DNA of 64,000 nt from Bacteroidales bacterium (GCA_021740625.1 JAIOZK010000013.1:1-64000), one strand, 5' to 3'; positions 1 through 8,618 are shown, counted from the first letter of the stretch. Notes: generated by a model from the letters alone, not told the origin. Numbers and translations: made by a program.

Positions 1-285
1 TCCAGCGTGTGTCCCATCTAATAGATATTGATTATTGGATGTTGATTATTGGATATTAAAAAATTCATAAACAACCAATATCCAACGCTCAATATCCAAT
101 ATCCAGCGTCTGCCCCATCTAATGGATATTGATTATTGGATGTTGATTATTGGATATTAAAAAAAATTCAAAAACAACCAATATCCAACACTCAATATCC
201 AATATCCATTGAGTGTCCCATCAAATGGATAATGTTCAATGAGAGCTATATATTTAATTTTTTTCACAAAGGAGGACAAATCCAT
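1..285. repeat. Left part of ~101-bp palindromic tandem repeat array
   Basis: Two complete units (1-101 and 102-204) and a decaying third (205 to about 285) belong to the same family as the array at 696-1540. Each unit begins TCCAGCG, has a short variable word (GTGTGTCCC or GTCTGCCCC), then CATC(A/T)AAT, a left arm made of TTGATTATTGGAT words, a central A-rich stretch, and a right arm made of CAATATCCAA words. The arms are imperfect reverse complements, so each unit could form a long hairpin. The third copy loses identity just before the Shine-Dalgarno sequence of the embedded gene. Confidence 0.9.
271..276 (+). promoter_or_regulatory. Strong Shine-Dalgarno GGAGGA upstream of the S23-like gene
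   Basis: GGAGGA lies 7 nt before ATG284 (and ATG287), ideal spacing. Those ATGs are in a different frame from the S23-like protein and open a frame of only about 26 codons. The first ATG in the S23 frame is at 300, 23 nt from the motif. Canonical Shine-Dalgarno sequences are uncommon before genes in this lineage, which makes the motif stand out. Confidence 0.5.
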
Positions 286-299
286 GATGAAAGGTATTA

Positions 300-689
300 A
301 TGGGAAAAAATATTATGACAACAGCAGTGCAATACGATCTGGAAGATCGACTGGTAGCTTTTAGTGTTCATATTATCGAGATCAGTGAAAAAATTAAGAA
401 AACCAAAGCAGGGAACATCCTGACAACACAATTATTAAAATCGGGCACATCACCAGCATTAAACTACGGAGAAGTTCAGAGTAGTGAATCCATCAATGAT
501 TTTATCCATAAAATGAAAATCATTTTAAAAGAACTGAGAGAGACTCGAATATGCCTGAGAATAATAAAAGAATCTCATCTTGTAACAAATTTTGAAAAGA
601 TCGATAGTATATCCGGGGAAAACCGTGAATTAATTCTAATATTTCATAAAAGCATTGATACTGCTTCTAAAAGGCTCAAAAAAAAGTAA
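300..689 (+). CDS. Four-helix bundle protein, S23/avd-like (23S rRNA intervening-sequence family)
   Basis: The 129-residue product has the family pattern: an N-terminal YDLEDRL(V)AFS segment, a helix ending in LLKSGTSPALNYGE (about residues 46-58), a third helix with KMKIILKELRET, and a final amphipathic helix ending in a lysine-rich tail. Relatives include proteins encoded in 23S rRNA intervening sequences and Avd, the accessory protein of diversity-generating retroelements; most stand-alone members have no known function. Here there is no 23S rRNA and no reverse transcriptase in view. The gene sits inside a tandem palindromic repeat array, which suggests a mobile or repeat-linked origin. 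Start at 300 is the first in-frame ATG; ATG315 is also possible. The best Shine-Dalgarno favours an out-of-frame ATG at 284, so a one-base indel upstream or a short overlapping leader is possible. Confidence 0.8.
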   Translation: MGKNIMTTAVQYDLEDRLVAFSVHIIEISEKIKKTKAGNILTTQLLKSGTSPALNYGEVQSSESINDFIHKMKIILKELRETRICLRIIKESHLVTNFEKIDSISGENRELILIFHKSIDTASKRLKKK

Positions 690-695
690 AAGTAC

Positions 696-1540
696 AAGCC
701 ACTCAATTGGATGTTGATTATTGGATATTAAAAAATTCAAAAACAACCAATATCCAACGCTCAATATCCAATATCCAGCGTCTGCCCCATCAAATAGATA
801 TTGATTATTGGGTGTTGATTATTGGATATTAAAAAAACAAAAATTTCCAATATCCAACGCTCAATATCCAATATCCAGCGTTTGCCCCATCTAATGGATA
901 TTGATTATTGGATGTTGATTATTGGATATTAAAAAAATTCAAAAATTTCCAATCTCCAACGCTCAATATCCAATATCCAGCGTCTTCCCCATCAAATAGA
1001 TATTGATTATTGGATGTTGATTATTGGATATTAAAAAAATTCAAAAATTTCCAATATCCAACGCTCAATATCCAATATCCAGCGTCTGCCCCATCAAATA
1101 GATATTGATTATTGGATGTTGATTATTGGATATTAAAAAAACAAAAATTTCCAATATCCAACGCTCAATATCCAATATCCAGCGTGTGTCCCATCAAATA
1201 GATATTGATTATTGGATGTTGATTATTGGATATTAAAAAAAACAAAAATTACCAATCTCCAACGCTCAATATCCAATATCCAGCGTTTGCCCCATCTAAT
1301 GGATATTGATTATTGGATGTTGATTATTGGATATTAAAAAAAACAAAAATTTCCAATATCCAACGCTCAATATCCAATATCCAGCGTGTGTCCCATCAAA
1401 TAGATATTGATTATTGGACGTTGATTATTGGATATTAAAAAATTAGAAAAAAACACCCAATATCCAACACTCAATTTCAAATATCCAGCGTGTGTCCCAT
1501 CCATTGGATATTGATTATTGGATGTTGATTATTGGATATT
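696..1540. repeat. Right part of ~101-bp palindromic tandem repeat array
   Basis: After a partial copy, complete units start at about 774, 874, 976, 1078, 1178, 1279 and 1380 (lengths 100, 102, 102, 100, 101, 101, 104), and a truncated unit begins at 1484. Units are nearly identical and differ mainly at the word after TCCAGCG, at CAAATA versus CTAATG, and in the length of the A-run. The combination GTTTGCCCC with CTAATG recurs at 874 and 1279, four units apart, suggesting multi-unit duplication. The final copy stops at 1540, inside the 3' end of the minus-strand acyl-AMP ligase gene. No unique spacers separate the units, so this is not a CRISPR array. Confidence 0.92.
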
Positions 1541-3619
1541 ACCCTTCTCTTCAATCAACTCCATTGCCTTCTCCGCCATATCTTCAATCGTCATTTTCTC
1601 AAAAAACAAATAAGGTGGAAAATCCACGCCATAGGTTTTCAGGAAATCATTCCGCAATACCACCGCCTTGATGGAATTCAAACCATAAGCAACGATGGGC
1701 CTTTTGGGGTTGATCTTTTCTATGCCGATTTTCAGGTTGATGCTCAACCAGGCGATGAGCCAGGATTGCACAGAAGAGAGGCTGACCTCGACATCACTAT
1801 CCTCTTTACCAGTTTCTGAACCCAGGATGGATACTCCTACAATATTCAGCTTATTTTCCAGATATGCTTTCTTTGTGGCCTTTCGCTGTATCTTCCCGCT
1901 GGAAGTTTTGGGTATGCTGGCTGTTCTCAGCAGAATAACTCCTTTCACCTCCAGGTCAAACTCATCATAAACGGCCTGCCTGACGGCATCCGAAATACCT
2001 TCAACATCAGGATTTCTGACGTACATCCTTTCTACTTCCGCTGCAATATGGAGGTTTTCAGATCCATTTTCATCCATCGAAAAGGCTGCACTGCAATTAG
2101 CCCGTATTCCTTCATGACTGGTTTCCGCCAATAGTTCAATATCCTGCGGATAAATATTCCTGCCGTGAATGATGATCAGGTCTTTCAGGCGACCCGTAAC
2201 AAAAAGTTCTCCATCACGAAGAAAACCAAGATCACCGGTTCTTAAAAAAGGTCCTTCACCCTTGTCAGCAATGTAAGCATGAAATGTCTCTTTGGTTTCT
2301 TTCTCCCTGTTCCAGTAACCTTTGGTTACCACTGATCCTGAAACCCAGATTTCACCCACTTCATTTTCATTGCATTCTTGCTTTGTATCAGGATCAACAA
2401 TTCTAACCACAGTATCAATCCATGGATGCCCTACACCTACCTGGAAACAAGTTTCAGATTTATTATTTCTAGCAAGCACTATTAGATTTTTCTCAAACTC
2501 CTTTTTTACCAGCTTGAGGTATACAGGCTTTTCATTCACAAAACCGCCCGATATCATCAGTGTCGTTTCTGCCATACCATAACCCGGGTACAATACATTT
2601 TCACGAAAGCCTGTTTTTTCAAAATGTTTTGCGAATTCATCAAGTGTTTCTTTACGCACAGGCTCAGCTCCGTTTAGCAAAGAATCCATGCTTGAAAGAT
2701 TCAGCTCCATGCTTTCCTTTTCATCAATTTTTTCAACACAAAGATCAAATGCAAAATTCGGTGCGCTACTATGGGTGGCTTTATATTTTGTCATAGCATT
2801 CAACCAGCGGGTCGGTTTTTGAGAAAAGGCAACCGGAGGAAACAACACACCCAAATAACCAGTATACATGGGTTGCAAAACCCCGTCGAAAAGTCCCATA
2901 TCATGAAAGTCAGGCAGCCAGCTTACTGAGGTGCTTTTCCTGCTGTGCATGAAACATTGCCTGATGTATTCAGAACCACGCATGATGTTTTTATGAGTAA
3001 CCATAACACCTTTTGGCGTCCCGGTTGAGCCTGAAGTGTATTGAAGCAAAGCAATGTCTTCATTAAATATTTCACCGGAAAATTTAGGTCCAGCGTTTAT
3101 TCCTTCAGTTACAATCCAGTACAGTTCTTTTAAGGATTGTATATCGGAGAAATTCTTGTGAAAAGAGGAATGAATATAATCGGTTGTTAAGACCAGGGAG
3201 GCCTCCGAATCATCCACAATGGACATGATGCGGTTTAATGACCGGTTTTTTCTTGGAGGATAAACAGGCACAGCAATAATATTGGCAAAGAAGCTGCCGA
3301 ATAAAGCTTTTACAAATTCCAATCCCGGGGGATACAACATCAAAGCTCTTTCACCTTCTTTACTATTTTTCCTTATTTTACCTGCTATCGTAAGTGCAGA
3401 TTGGTAAAGTTCACCATAAGTGATCCTTTCCTCCTCATCTTCCCCGTCCTTTAAAAAAATATAGGCAGTTTTTTGGGGTTCTTTTTCAGCGCGGATTTTC
3501 AGCACATCCGTTAAGGAATAAGTATAGGTATCTTCTTCAGTAATTTTATCATCCAGGAAATTCAATAAGTCCATGGGCTTTTCCGTTGAATTAGCAATCC
3601 TGCAAAAATAGGAAATCAT
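1529..3619 (-). CDS. Fatty acyl-AMP ligase (FAAL) with C-terminal acyl carrier protein domain
   Basis: Adenylate-forming enzyme expected to activate a fatty or other carboxylic acid as acyl-AMP and load it onto its own carrier domain. Visible are the P-loop-like YTSGSTGTPKGVM motif (about residues 193-205), the adenylation motif TGDLGFLRDGELFVTGR and GRNIYPQDIE, where CoA ligases differ from FAALs. From about residue 616 an acyl carrier domain follows, with GLNS whose Ser649 is the presumptive phosphopantetheine site. The 696-residue length fits a FAAL-ACP fusion. An alternative start is Met16 (position 3574). The stop codon and last three residues (NIQ) come from the truncated repeat unit of the adjacent array, so the original C-terminus was probably replaced. 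It is divergent from the KASIII-like gene, its likely pathway partner. Confidence 0.88.
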   Translation of the reverse strand: MISYFCRIANSTEKPMDLLNFLDDKITEEDTYTYSLTDVLKIRAEKEPQKTAYIFLKDGEDEEERITYGELYQSALTIAGKIRKNSKEGERALMLYPPGLEFVKALFGSFFANIIAVPVYPPRKNRSLNRIMSIVDDSEASLVLTTDYIHSSFHKNFSDIQSLKELYWIVTEGINAGPKFSGEIFNEDIALLQYTSGSTGTPKGVMVTHKNIMRGSEYIRQCFMHSRKSTSVSWLPDFHDMGLFDGVLQPMYTGYLGVLFPPVAFSQKPTRWLNAMTKYKATHSSAPNFAFDLCVEKIDEKESMELNLSSMDSLLNGAEPVRKETLDEFAKHFEKTGFRENVLYPGYGMAETTLMISGGFVNEKPVYLKLVKKEFEKNLIVLARNNKSETCFQVGVGHPWIDTVVRIVDPDTKQECNENEVGEIWVSGSVVTKGYWNREKETKETFHAYIADKGEGPFLRTGDLGFLRDGELFVTGRLKDLIIIHGRNIYPQDIELLAETSHEGIRANCSAAFSMDENGSENLHIAAEVERMYVRNPDVEGISDAVRQAVYDEFDLEVKGVILLRTASIPKTSSGKIQRKATKKAYLENKLNIVGVSILGSETGKEDSDVEVSLSSVQSWLIAWLSINLKIGIEKINPKRPIVAYGLNSIKAVVLRNDFLKTYGVDFPPYLFFEKMTIEDMAEKAMELIEEKGNIQ

Positions 3620-3649
3620 TGTATAGCTTTGAATATTTCCTTAGCTTTG
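3619..3649 (+). promoter_or_regulatory. Bacteroidota-type promoter for the KASIII operon
   Basis: TTG at 3619-3621, a 20-nt spacer, then TAGCTTTG at 3642-3649 match the -33/-7 arrangement of the primary sigma factor of Bacteroidota (TTTG, 19-21 nt, TAnnTTTG). A second TAGCTTTG lies at 3624-3631. Transcription would begin near 3656, about 58 nt before the ATG at 3714. The promoter overlaps the start of the divergent FAAL gene. Confidence 0.6.
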
Positions 3650-3713
3650 TGAGGTTTGAAAATGAGCGGGTTTTAACAATGGCGCCCGTTCCGGTTTCAC
3701 TTAACTTAAAAGA

Positions 3714-4769
3714 ATGGCTCAATTTACAATATCCAATATCAAGATCAGGGGGATGTCGGCCGCAGTTCCCGAAAACGAAATCTCTAACTGGGATTATAAA
3801 TGGATTTCAAAGAAGGACCGGGCTTCTGTGATCAAGAATATTGGTGTGGGAAAAAAACGTGTGGCCCCGAAAGGTATGACCACATCCGATCTCTGCTACG
3901 CTGCTGCAGAAAAGCTGATCGATGAACTTGGCTGGGAGAAAAAAGAGATAGAGGCCCTGGTGTTTGTAACCCAGTCGGGAGATTACATCATCCCGGCATC
4001 TGCCGCAATCCTGCAAGACAGGCTTGGTTTACCGCACAATTGCATGGCACTGGATATCAACCTGGGCTGTTCGGGCTATGTGTATGGCTTGTCGATGCTG
4101 GGCGGACTGATGAGCGCTTCAAAAATGAAAAAAGCATTGCTGCTGGTCGGTGATCTTTCGGCAGTAACCTCTTCTTATCGTGATAAAAGCACTTACCCGC
4201 TTTTTGGTGATTCCGGTACAGTGACAGCACTTGAATATCTGGAGAATGCCCCGGATATACCTTTTAACCTGCAAACAGATGGTTCAGGACATCAGGCCAT
4301 CATGATCCCGGATGGAGGTGTCCGGAACCTGGTGAGCAAAAAGTCGCTGGAAAACAAAAAGATCAGCAAAGGCATCTACCGATCACGCATGCATGTTGTG
4401 TTGGATGGTATAGAAGTGTTCAATTTTTCATTGCGGGAAGTTGTGCCGAATATCAAAAGAACCCTTGCTTATGCCAATCGTTCCCTGGATGACTTTGATT
4501 ATTTTATTTTCCACCAGGCCAATCGCATGATCAACGAAACCATCCGCAAAATGCTGAAGCTGGATAAGGAAAAAGTACCCTATTCCATCCATAAGTTTGG
4601 AAACACAAGTGGCGCTTCCCTGCCCCTGACCATGATCTCCGAAATCAGAGATGAACTCAGAACCAAAAAGCTTAAATTGTCTCTGACTGCTTTTGGGATC
4701 GGTTTATCTTGGGGAACGGCTTTCATTGAAACCGACCGAATTATTTGTCCCGATATCCTTGAAATATAA
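3714..4769 (+). CDS. 3-oxoacyl-ACP synthase III (KASIII/FabH-like)
   Basis: Thiolase-fold condensing enzyme of 351 residues. The catalytic triad of the KASIII family is visible: Cys119 in INLGCSGYVYGL, His267 in FHQANR and Asn297 in KFGNTSGAS. KASIII enzymes condense an acyl-CoA or acyl-ACP starter with malonyl-ACP; some relatives in secondary pathways only transfer acyl groups. It opens a plus-strand run with a reductase, a GT2, a radical SAM enzyme and a GNAT enzyme, opposite a FAAL-ACP. That context suggests a dedicated acyl-building step (for example, a short hydroxyacyl or ketoacyl unit for a glycan or lipid) rather than housekeeping FabH; this is inference. Confidence 0.85.
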   Translation: MAQFTISNIKIRGMSAAVPENEISNWDYKWISKKDRASVIKNIGVGKKRVAPKGMTTSDLCYAAAEKLIDELGWEKKEIEALVFVTQSGDYIIPASAAILQDRLGLPHNCMALDINLGCSGYVYGLSMLGGLMSASKMKKALLLVGDLSAVTSSYRDKSTYPLFGDSGTVTALEYLENAPDIPFNLQTDGSGHQAIMIPDGGVRNLVSKKSLENKKISKGIYRSRMHVVLDGIEVFNFSLREVVPNIKRTLAYANRSLDDFDYFIFHQANRMINETIRKMLKLDKEKVPYSIHKFGNTSGASLPLTMISEIRDELRTKKLKLSLTAFGIGLSWGTAFIETDRIICPDILEI

Positions 4770-4793
4770 AAATATCAGCAAAAGAATATTGCT

Positions 4794-5528
4794 ATGAACG
4801 CATTTGATCTTACAGGCAAAACCATACTCGTTACCGGTGCCAGCTCCGGACTGGGAATGCAATGTGCTATTACCATCAGCCGGCATGGCGGAACACTGGT
4901 CATCAGTGGGCGAAACCAGGAAAGATTGCAAAAAACTTTTGATCATCTCGAGGGCAAAGGACATGAAATAATCCCTGCAGACCTCACAAAGGAAGGTGAT
5001 ACAAAATCCCTGGTTGAAAAGCTTCCTTTGCTGAACGGGGTAATCTACAGCACCGGAATTTCCGAACTCAGCCCTGCACGCTTCATCACAAACGAAAGCA
5101 TTGAGAAAACATTTAAGATCAGTTTTGATGCATCCGTTTTGCTGACCAGTCATTTGCTGGCAAAGAAAAAACTAGCCAAAGCAAATTGCTCCCTGCTTTT
5201 TATTTCTTCCATTTCAACCCGCTATCCTTTCGTGGGCGGAGCCATGTATATCTCTGCAAAAGCCGCACTGGAAGGTTATGCCAGGGTATTGGCCCTGGAA
5301 CTGGCGCCCAAAAGGATCCGCTCCAATTGTATTGCACCGGCTTTTGTAAAAACCCCTATGCTGGATGGAACAGCCGAAAATTATTCACAAGAGGCCGTGA
5401 AGAAGATTGAAGATCAGCAAATACTCGGACTGGGTGAACCGGAGGATGTTGCCAATACAGCCGTTTTCTATATGTCGGATGCTTCCCGGTGGATCACTGC
5501 TACCAACCTGATCCTGGGCGGAGGATGA
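4794..5528 (+). CDS. SDR-family oxidoreductase (FabG-like 3-oxoacyl reductase)
   Basis: Short-chain dehydrogenase of 244 residues. The N-terminal nucleotide site TGASSGLG (residues 14-21), the catalytic serine in ISSIS (about 138-141), and Tyr152-x3-Lys156 in MYISAKAALEGYAR are all present. PAFVKTPM near residue 195 and a C-terminal LILGGG are typical of FabG-like enzymes. It would plausibly reduce the beta-keto product of the upstream KASIII-like enzyme. The gene starts 24 nt after the previous stop and is followed after 43 nt by a GT2 gene, consistent with one transcription unit. Substrate cannot be told from sequence. Confidence 0.85.
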   Translation: MNAFDLTGKTILVTGASSGLGMQCAITISRHGGTLVISGRNQERLQKTFDHLEGKGHEIIPADLTKEGDTKSLVEKLPLLNGVIYSTGISELSPARFITNESIEKTFKISFDASVLLTSHLLAKKKLAKANCSLLFISSISTRYPFVGGAMYISAKAALEGYARVLALELAPKRIRSNCIAPAFVKTPMLDGTAENYSQEAVKKIEDQQILGLGEPEDVANTAVFYMSDASRWITATNLILGGG

Positions 5529-5571
5529 TAATGTGCAAATTGCTAACTTAGCATTTCAAACGAATTGAACT

Positions 5572-6495
5572 ATGGAAAGGCCTGATTATTCTGTCATCGT
5601 ACCGGTATTCAACAGTGAAAACAGCCTGGAAGAATTATACAGCAGGACCCGTGACTTTTTCAAAGAGATTGATAAGCGGTTCGAATTGATCTTCGTGGAT
5701 GACAACAGCAAAGACAAGAGCTGGAAAGTCCTGAAAAAAATTAAGAAAGAAAATCCTGAGCTTGTCACTGCGGTCAGACTGGCCAAAAACTTTGGTCAGC
5801 ACAATGCTACTTTTTGCGGACTGGCCCGTGCGAAAGGCGAATTTGTGATCACCATAGACGACGACCTGCAGCTACCACCCGAAGAAATAAAAAAGCTGAT
5901 CGATGGATATGAAGCCTCGCAATCGGACCTGGTTTATGGTGTCTTCAAAGACAAGAAACACAACCCGGCCCGTAACATTAGCAGCGCTTCCTTCAATCAG
6001 TCATCAAAACTATTGCTGAAAGGTCCCGGTAAAGGATCTTCCTTCAGGCTGATGACACGTGAGCTGGTGAATAATATCCTGAATCATTTCCAAAGCTTTG
6101 TCTTCCTGGATGAGATCATCAACTGGTATACCGCGGATATTTCATATGTACAAGTGAAACATCTGCCCCGGCAAAACGACAAATCAGGCTATACCTCACG
6201 AAAGCTGATCCGTTTGTTTTCCAATATCGTTTTGTTTTATTCAAATGTACCCCTGCGTGCCATGGTTTACATGGGCCTGCTGTTTTCTTCTTTCTCATTC
6301 CTGATCGGCATCTTCTTTTTCATTAAGAAGATCTTTTTCAATACCCCCATTCTGGGTTACACTTCACTGATCGTGATCATTACTTTCTCAACCGGCATCA
6401 TCATTTTCAGCCTGGGGATCCTGGGAGGATACATCAGCCGTATCTATTTTGCGCAGAACAAAAAACCACCTTATTCAATAAAAAAGGTATTATAA
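5572..6495 (+). CDS. Glycosyltransferase family 2, polyprenyl-phosphate sugar transferase type, membrane-anchored
   Basis: GT-A fold enzyme of 307 residues. SVIVPVFNSE opens the nucleotide-binding fold, FVDDNSKDKS (about 41-50) and IDDDLQ (about 95-100) supply the metal/nucleotide-binding acidic residues. Two hydrophobic segments near residues 229-252 and 264-288 form the C-terminal membrane anchor seen in ArnC, GtrB and dolichol-phosphate mannose synthase relatives, which make polyprenyl-phosphate-linked monosaccharides at the inner leaflet. In this operon it could supply the sugar that the acyl enzymes modify. The specific sugar is unknown. Confidence 0.85.
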   Translation: MERPDYSVIVPVFNSENSLEELYSRTRDFFKEIDKRFELIFVDDNSKDKSWKVLKKIKKENPELVTAVRLAKNFGQHNATFCGLARAKGEFVITIDDDLQLPPEEIKKLIDGYEASQSDLVYGVFKDKKHNPARNISSASFNQSSKLLLKGPGKGSSFRLMTRELVNNILNHFQSFVFLDEIINWYTADISYVQVKHLPRQNDKSGYTSRKLIRLFSNIVLFYSNVPLRAMVYMGLLFSSFSFLIGIFFFIKKIFFNTPILGYTSLIVIITFSTGIIIFSLGILGGYISRIYFAQNKKPPYSIKKVL

Positions 6496-6507
6496 AGTTT
6501 TCTGAGT

Positions 6508-7878
6508 ATGGGAAATAAAAAGTATAAATTGTTACTGATCAATCCGCTGAACAGGCGCAAAACAACTGTACAGCGGGAAGTCATTTCGATTTACCCACCG
6601 ATTTCCCTTGGTATTATTGCCGCACTAACACCCTCACACTGGGAAGTGGAGATCCTGGATGAGATCTTTGAAGAATTTGAAGTCCGTGATGCAGACCTTG
6701 TTGGAATTACGTCACTAACACCAACAGTAAACCGTGCGTATGAAATTGCAGCTAATTTTAGAGAAAAGAATATCCCCGTCGTTCTGGGAGGAATTCACGC
6801 CTCCATGATGCCGGAAGAAGCTATGCAATTTGTAGATACAGTAGTTAAAGGAGAAGCTGAAAATATCTGGCAGCAGTTGATCAATGATTTTGAGAACAAC
6901 AAACTGAAAAATATCTATGAAGCACAAAGGGCAGATATTCATAAAATCCCCCTGCCCCGTTACGATCTTTACAACAAAGCTTATGAGATTGGAAGCATAC
7001 AGACTACACGTGGCTGCCCCATGAACTGCGACTTTTGCTCTGTGCATGTGTTCAATGGCAGAAAATACAGAACCCGTCCTGTGGATGAAGTGGTGAAGGA
7101 GTTCATCAACATGCCCCAGGAAAGAATTGCCTTTGTGGATGACAACCTATGTGGCTATTCGAAAAGAACCGAAGACCGTCTTGCTGAAATATGCAAGAAG
7201 ATCATTGATTCGGGTGTCAGGAAAAAATGGTTCTGTTCGGCATCCATGAATATCGGGGAAAATCCGGAATTGTTGCAGATCATGGCAAAAGCAGGTTGCC
7301 AGATGATATTTCTGGGTATCGAATCGGAGGTGGTCGACAGCCTGATGGCCATGAACAAAAGCGTGAATTACAAAATCGGTGTGGATAACTTTTCCAGGAT
7401 TTACGAAAACATCCATCAGGCAGGCATTGCTGTTTTAGGGGCCTTTATATTGGGTCTGGAAAGCGATACTGCAACAAGCATCCGGAAGCGGGTGGATTAC
7501 ATTCTGAACTCCGCCGTAGATGCCATGCAGGTTACCATACTTACACCATTGCCCGGGACAGTATTGTATGAACGTTTGGAAAAATCAGGCAAATTGCTGT
7601 ATACGAATTACCCTGCAGACTGGGAACGTTACAATGTGACTGAACTGGTGTACCAGCCAGATCATATAGGTATTGAAGAATTCCAGCATGTAACTTCCGA
7701 AGGCTGGAATACATTGTACAACAGCAAAGCCCTGAGTAAAAGGATCATAAAAACTGCAAAAGCCACACGCAATCCCGATGCTGCCAAATGGGCCTATTCG
7801 GCAAATGTACAATACCACAATGTTTTCCTTGAAGAAAGCCACGTACGGCAGGATGTTAAAGATTTATTCATTACATAA
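6508..7878 (+). CDS. B12-binding-domain radical SAM protein
   Basis: The first ~130 residues form a Rossmann-like cobalamin-binding domain (PPISLGIIAALTP, DLVGITSLTPT, VVLGGIHASMMPEE, VVKGEAE). The radical SAM domain follows with the cluster-binding motif C170-x3-C174-x2-C177 in TTRGCPMNCDFCSVH, then a second-strand FVDDN motif and LGIES. Family members (BchE, HpnJ/HpnR-like enzymes) carry out radical methylation, cyclisation or rearrangement on unreactive carbons. At 456 residues it has the normal length. It sits 12 nt after a GT2 gene and 11 nt before a GNAT gene, so it probably modifies a glycan, lipid or acyl intermediate; no substrate can be assigned. Confidence 0.87.
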   Translation: MGNKKYKLLLINPLNRRKTTVQREVISIYPPISLGIIAALTPSHWEVEILDEIFEEFEVRDADLVGITSLTPTVNRAYEIAANFREKNIPVVLGGIHASMMPEEAMQFVDTVVKGEAENIWQQLINDFENNKLKNIYEAQRADIHKIPLPRYDLYNKAYEIGSIQTTRGCPMNCDFCSVHVFNGRKYRTRPVDEVVKEFINMPQERIAFVDDNLCGYSKRTEDRLAEICKKIIDSGVRKKWFCSASMNIGENPELLQIMAKAGCQMIFLGIESEVVDSLMAMNKSVNYKIGVDNFSRIYENIHQAGIAVLGAFILGLESDTATSIRKRVDYILNSAVDAMQVTILTPLPGTVLYERLEKSGKLLYTNYPADWERYNVTELVYQPDHIGIEEFQHVTSEGWNTLYNSKALSKRIIKTAKATRNPDAAKWAYSANVQYHNVFLEESHVRQDVKDLFIT

Positions 7879-7889
7879 AAAAGAAAAAA

Positions 7890-8582
7890 ATGAAACTATT
7901 CAAATACGGTATTAGCCTGAATCGTCTGAAAGAAGAGGATATCGAACTGATCAGAAAATGGCGGAATTCAAAAAAGATCAATCAGTTCATGGAGTACCGG
8001 GAAGAGATCACCCCTGAAATGCAGAAAAAATGGTTCGAATCGGTCAACAATAACAATAATTTTTACTTCATCATTGAATACAAAGGAGAAAAGATCGGAC
8101 TGATCAATACAAGCAAAGCCGACTATGAAGACGGTTCCTCGGAAGGGGGCATATTCCTGTGGGAAGAAAAATATTATGAAACCATGGTACCGGTATGGGC
8201 TTCCCTGCTGCTACTCGAAACCAGCATATACGTGCTGCAGGCCAGAAAATCTTACATCAAAACTTTAAAAGATAACGAAAGAGCCAAAAAACTGAATATC
8301 CACCTGGGCTATGAATTGATGGATGGTCAGGAAGATGTTTACAACCAGCAATACGAACTCACCCGGGAAAGATTTTTAGAGAAATCTCCCAAACTGATCA
8401 AAGCTGCAACCATGCTGGCTGAAAACAATGAGGATAAAAGGCATTATATCTTTTTTGATAATAAAGAAATTCAATCGGGCCTGGCGGATTTTATGGAGTC
8501 AAAAATGGATAAAGAAAATATCGAATCAGTGAAGGAAACGGATGAAGGCCGATACTTTTATGTAAAGACACCAGGGTTCTGA
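7890..8582 (+). CDS. GNAT-family acyltransferase (RimJ/RimL/PseH-like)
   Basis: Protein of 230 residues. The N-terminal two-thirds resembles GNAT acyltransferases: RLKEEDIELIRKWRN at 12-26, a central beta-strand pair (FYFIIEYKGEKIGLINTS), and the C-terminal KTLKDNERAKKLNIHLGYEL segment, where N-x-R-A-x-x-L marks the acyl-CoA-binding helix. This layout recalls PseH, which N-acetylates an amino sugar. The last ~70 residues (from about 160) form an extra, charged extension not needed for the GNAT fold. As the last gene of the cassette, it could move the acyl group made by FAAL/KASIII/SDR onto an amino sugar; that is inference. Confidence 0.75.
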   Translation: MKLFKYGISLNRLKEEDIELIRKWRNSKKINQFMEYREEITPEMQKKWFESVNNNNNFYFIIEYKGEKIGLINTSKADYEDGSSEGGIFLWEEKYYETMVPVWASLLLLETSIYVLQARKSYIKTLKDNERAKKLNIHLGYELMDGQEDVYNQQYELTRERFLEKSPKLIKAATMLAENNEDKRHYIFFDNKEIQSGLADFMESKMDKENIESVKETDEGRYFYVKTPGF

Positions 8583-8618
8583 GTGGCAGTGGGCAGCAGG
8601 AGTTAGCAGTCGGCACTC
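8583..8618. repeat. Short degenerate word repeat after the GNAT stop codon
   Basis: Immediately after the TGA comes a run of GGCAGT / GCAGC / TAGCAG words, the kind of short low-complexity intergenic repeat found at several gene ends in this window. The rest of the 103-bp convergent gap to the sulfotransferase gene holds nothing I can identify. Confidence 0.45.

Noticed and set aside
300..689. Intervening sequence within a 23S rRNA gene
   Set aside because: No rRNA sequence flanks the S23-like gene; both sides are repeat units.
1..1540. Possible CRISPR array
   Set aside because: Units are ~101 bp and nearly identical along their whole length; there are no unique spacers of constant length and no cas genes nearby.
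1..1540. Diversity-generating retroelement suggested by the Avd-like protein
   Set aside because: No reverse transcriptase, template repeat or variable-repeat gene with adenine-specific changes was found in the window.
1529..8582. Polyketide or nonribosomal peptide cluster
   Set aside because: There are no condensation domains, multimodular synthases or thioesterases; only single-domain acyl enzymes and one fused carrier domain.
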